Source: Candidatus Paceibacterota bacterium (GTDB lineage Bacteria > Patescibacteriota > Minisyncoccia > Phycocordibacterales > CAINVO01). Taken from it: a stretch of 7,354 nt of DNA. Below, one piece after another: positions 6,227-7,354 of this stretch (position 1 is its first letter; each line of letters begins with the position of its first letter). The position numbers and the translations under genes are program-made. The notes beneath the pieces are model-generated. The model made no database searches. It was not told where the DNA came from and was given only the letters and a program-made list of their open reading frames with translations. The stretch spans positions 1 to 7,354 of the forward strand of contig JAQTMP010000038.1 in the NCBI GenBank assembly GCA_028714275.1, written 5' to 3'.

Positions 6227-6610
6227 TTATCTACGGATGGCCACCAAAAGTGACGCAAGAGGGATAATAAGCAGAGTAAAAAAAAGATAGCCAAGAGGTA
6301 GACCAGCTTTGGTCGCTAAGCCGACAACAGAAATGCCTTTGGTTGGGAGAATGTATTCAAGGAGGGCCACCAAGGCTGACAAAACTCCGATGCCAAGGAC
6401 CACTATCTCAAAAAGATGCTTGATGATGGAGTAACTTTTCTCTGCATAGGTCACTCGGCTAATAGCTAGATAAACCAAAACAAAAATTACAATAAAGAAA
6501 ACCAATTTGGACGCCCATCCACTTGTATCAAACCAAGGACTTTTCAAGAATAAGATAACCGAAGGATAAAAGGCAATGATAGATGAGACAAAAATTGATT
6601 TAATATTCAT
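6227..6610 (-). CDS. Small four-helix integral membrane protein of unknown function
   Basis: The protein is 127 residues from ATG 6610. Four hydrophobic stretches are visible at about 5-22, 34-51, 65-88 and 103-124, joined by short loops and ending in Arg-Arg, so it is almost all membrane. I do not recognise the family and see no catalytic motif or signal cleavage site. It lies 7 nt after the dnaJ stop and 40 nt before the PlsC-like gene, in the same direction. A longer frame to ATG 6700 would overlap dnaJ by 83 bp and was rejected. Translation could begin on a leaderless transcript from the TATAAT just upstream. It could also begin by reinitiation after dnaJ, using a distant GGAGG located 15 nt before the ATG. 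Confidence 0.75.
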   Translation of the reverse strand: MNIKSIFVSSIIAFYPSVILFLKSPWFDTSGWASKLVFFIVIFVLVYLAISRVTYAEKSYSIIKHLFEIVVLGIGVLSALVALLEYILPTKGISVVGLATKAGLPLGYLFFTLLIIPLASLLVAIRR

Positions 6611-6616
6611 GCGGAT

Positions 6617-6646
6617 ATTATACACCCTCCGAACGTAAATCCTCAA
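6617..6646 (-). promoter_or_regulatory. Promoter overlapping the dnaJ stop codon
   Basis: A consensus -10 TATAAT (6617-6622) contains the dnaJ TAA stop and lies 6 nt before the ATG at 6610. TTGAGG (6641-6646; 4 of 6 matches to the -35 consensus) is 18 bp upstream. Transcription would start at about the ATG. Confidence 0.55.
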
Positions 6647-7354
6647 TAGTTTTTTTAGCGGCTTTGGAAAGTTTTTTTGGAAGAATAATATTGAGATCAA
6701 TCAGAAGGTCTCCTCGTTGACCTGTATTATGTGTCGCCCCCATTTTATTTCCAGGATATGGCACACCCTTACCCTTTATTCGCAAAGTTTCGCCAAAAGT
6801 GACTCCTGCCGGTATGGTCACCTGCAGCAATCCATCCAAAGTATCTATACCAACTTCAGCTCCAAGCAAGGCATCAGAAAGTTTTACATCAAGTGAGGTG
6901 CGTAAATTTAGGTTTTGTTTAACAAACCTTTTATCTTGCTTTACATGCACCTTTACGTAAAGATCTCCGGGATCACCACCCATCACGGCTTCACCCTGGC
7001 CTGTCAAACGCACCATCTGTCCCGTTTCAATACCTGGCGGCAATGTAAAAGTCAATGTTTTTTGTTTTTTCTGGACACCGTAGCCGTGACATTCTCTGCA
7101 TTTTTGTTTTGGAACCTTGCCAGTACCATGACATTCATCACATATACGAGTAGTTGAAAAGCTGCCTAGGATAGAGCGGCGAGTTTCATTGAGCTGGCCC
7201 TTACCGGAGCAAGTCGCACAGGTTCTTAGATCAGTCCCTGGTTCGGCTCCATTGCCCTTGCAATGTTCACAGGCGCTTGTCTTGTTGAGATTGATAGTAC
7301 GCTCTGTTCCAAAAATAGAATCCTTAAAAGAGAGCTCAATATCAACTTGAATAT
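6618..7354 (-). CDS. dnaJ: Chaperone protein DnaJ, C-terminal 245 residues (5' end outside window)
   Basis: DnaJ (Hsp40) delivers unfolded proteins to DnaK and stimulates its ATPase. The visible part begins in the first C-terminal substrate-binding region (VDIELSFKDSIFGTE). It then shows the complete cysteine-rich zinc domain with all four CxxCxGxG repeats: CEHCKGNG, CATCSGKG, CDECHGTG and CRECHGYG. These bind two zinc ions. The beta-rich C-terminal domains follow (TFTLPPGIETGQ, GDPGDLYVKVHV, VTIPAGV, GDLLIDLNI), with a helical tail. The J-domain with HPD and the Gly/Phe linker lie beyond the right edge. The zinc repeats distinguish it from the CbpA-type paralogue. The frame is open to the edge. 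The TTG at 7055 is an internal Leu, not a start. Confidence 0.96.
   Translation of the reverse strand, partial: IQVDIELSFKDSIFGTERTINLNKTSACEHCKGNGAEPGTDLRTCATCSGKGQLNETRRSILGSFSTTRICDECHGTGKVPKQKCRECHGYGVQKKQKTLTFTLPPGIETGQMVRLTGQGEAVMGGDPGDLYVKVHVKQDKRFVKQNLNLRTSLDVKLSDALLGAEVGIDTLDGLLQVTIPAGVTFGETLRIKGKGVPYPGNKMGATHNTGQRGDLLIDLNIILPKKLSKAAKKTIEDLRSEGV

Noticed and set aside
6187..6294. Longer PlsC-like protein from ATG at 6294
   Set aside because: It would overlap the membrane protein gene by 68 bp and has no family match in the added part; ATG 6186 has a promoter just upstream.
6611..6700. Longer membrane protein from ATG at 6700
   Set aside because: The added part runs inside the dnaJ coding sequence and is basic, not membrane-like; ATG 6610 directly follows the dnaJ stop.
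7053..7055. TTG at 7055 as the start of a short DnaJ-like protein
   Set aside because: The frame continues upstream through all four CxxCxGxG zinc repeats to the window edge, so this is an internal Leu codon.

Overview
This is a chromosomal housekeeping stretch from a bacterium of moderate GC content. It holds six genes packed on the minus strand and one convergent gene on the plus strand. Reading the minus strand from right to left, the order is: the C-terminal part of the chaperone dnaJ, a small four-helix membrane protein, a PlsC-type phospholipid acyltransferase, tryptophanyl-tRNA synthetase (trpS), a one-piece ABC exporter, and aspartyl-tRNA synthetase (aspS). At the left edge lies the C-terminal CYTH (triphosphate tunnel) part of a protein that probably has an N-terminal P-loop NTPase domain outside the window. 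The two convergent genes are separated by a bidirectional hairpin terminator at about 691-724.

Several features suggest a small-genome lineage such as the Patescibacteria/CPR, though this is an inference and not a taxonomic assignment. Intergenic gaps are short. The AspRS is bacterial in type but compact and lacks the GAD insertion domain. Four of the genes have a -10 element ending only 6-10 nt before the start codon and no Shine-Dalgarno sequence at normal spacing, which predicts leaderless or nearly leaderless mRNAs. In three of them (aspS, trpS, plsC) the element is an extended -10 of the form TGn-TAnnnT; the fourth has a consensus TATAAT.

The best candidate for something undescribed is the 174-bp gap between trpS and the ABC exporter. 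It contains a 7-bp-arm palindrome next to a possible promoter. It also contains a 31-codon basic reading frame whose stop codon overlaps the exporter start as ATGA, and a set of short repeats. One element inside the small frame can pair either with the small frame's own start (8 bp plus 4 bp) or with the exporter start (10 bp). That layout looks like a translation-coupled leader-peptide switch controlling the exporter. The exporter itself has a degenerate signature motif (PSKGQ for LSGGQ) and looks somewhat more GC-rich than its neighbours, so it may be a later insertion between trpS and aspS.

No rRNA, tRNA, CRISPR array, insertion sequence or phage feature was found. There is no stretch over 300 bases without a gene.
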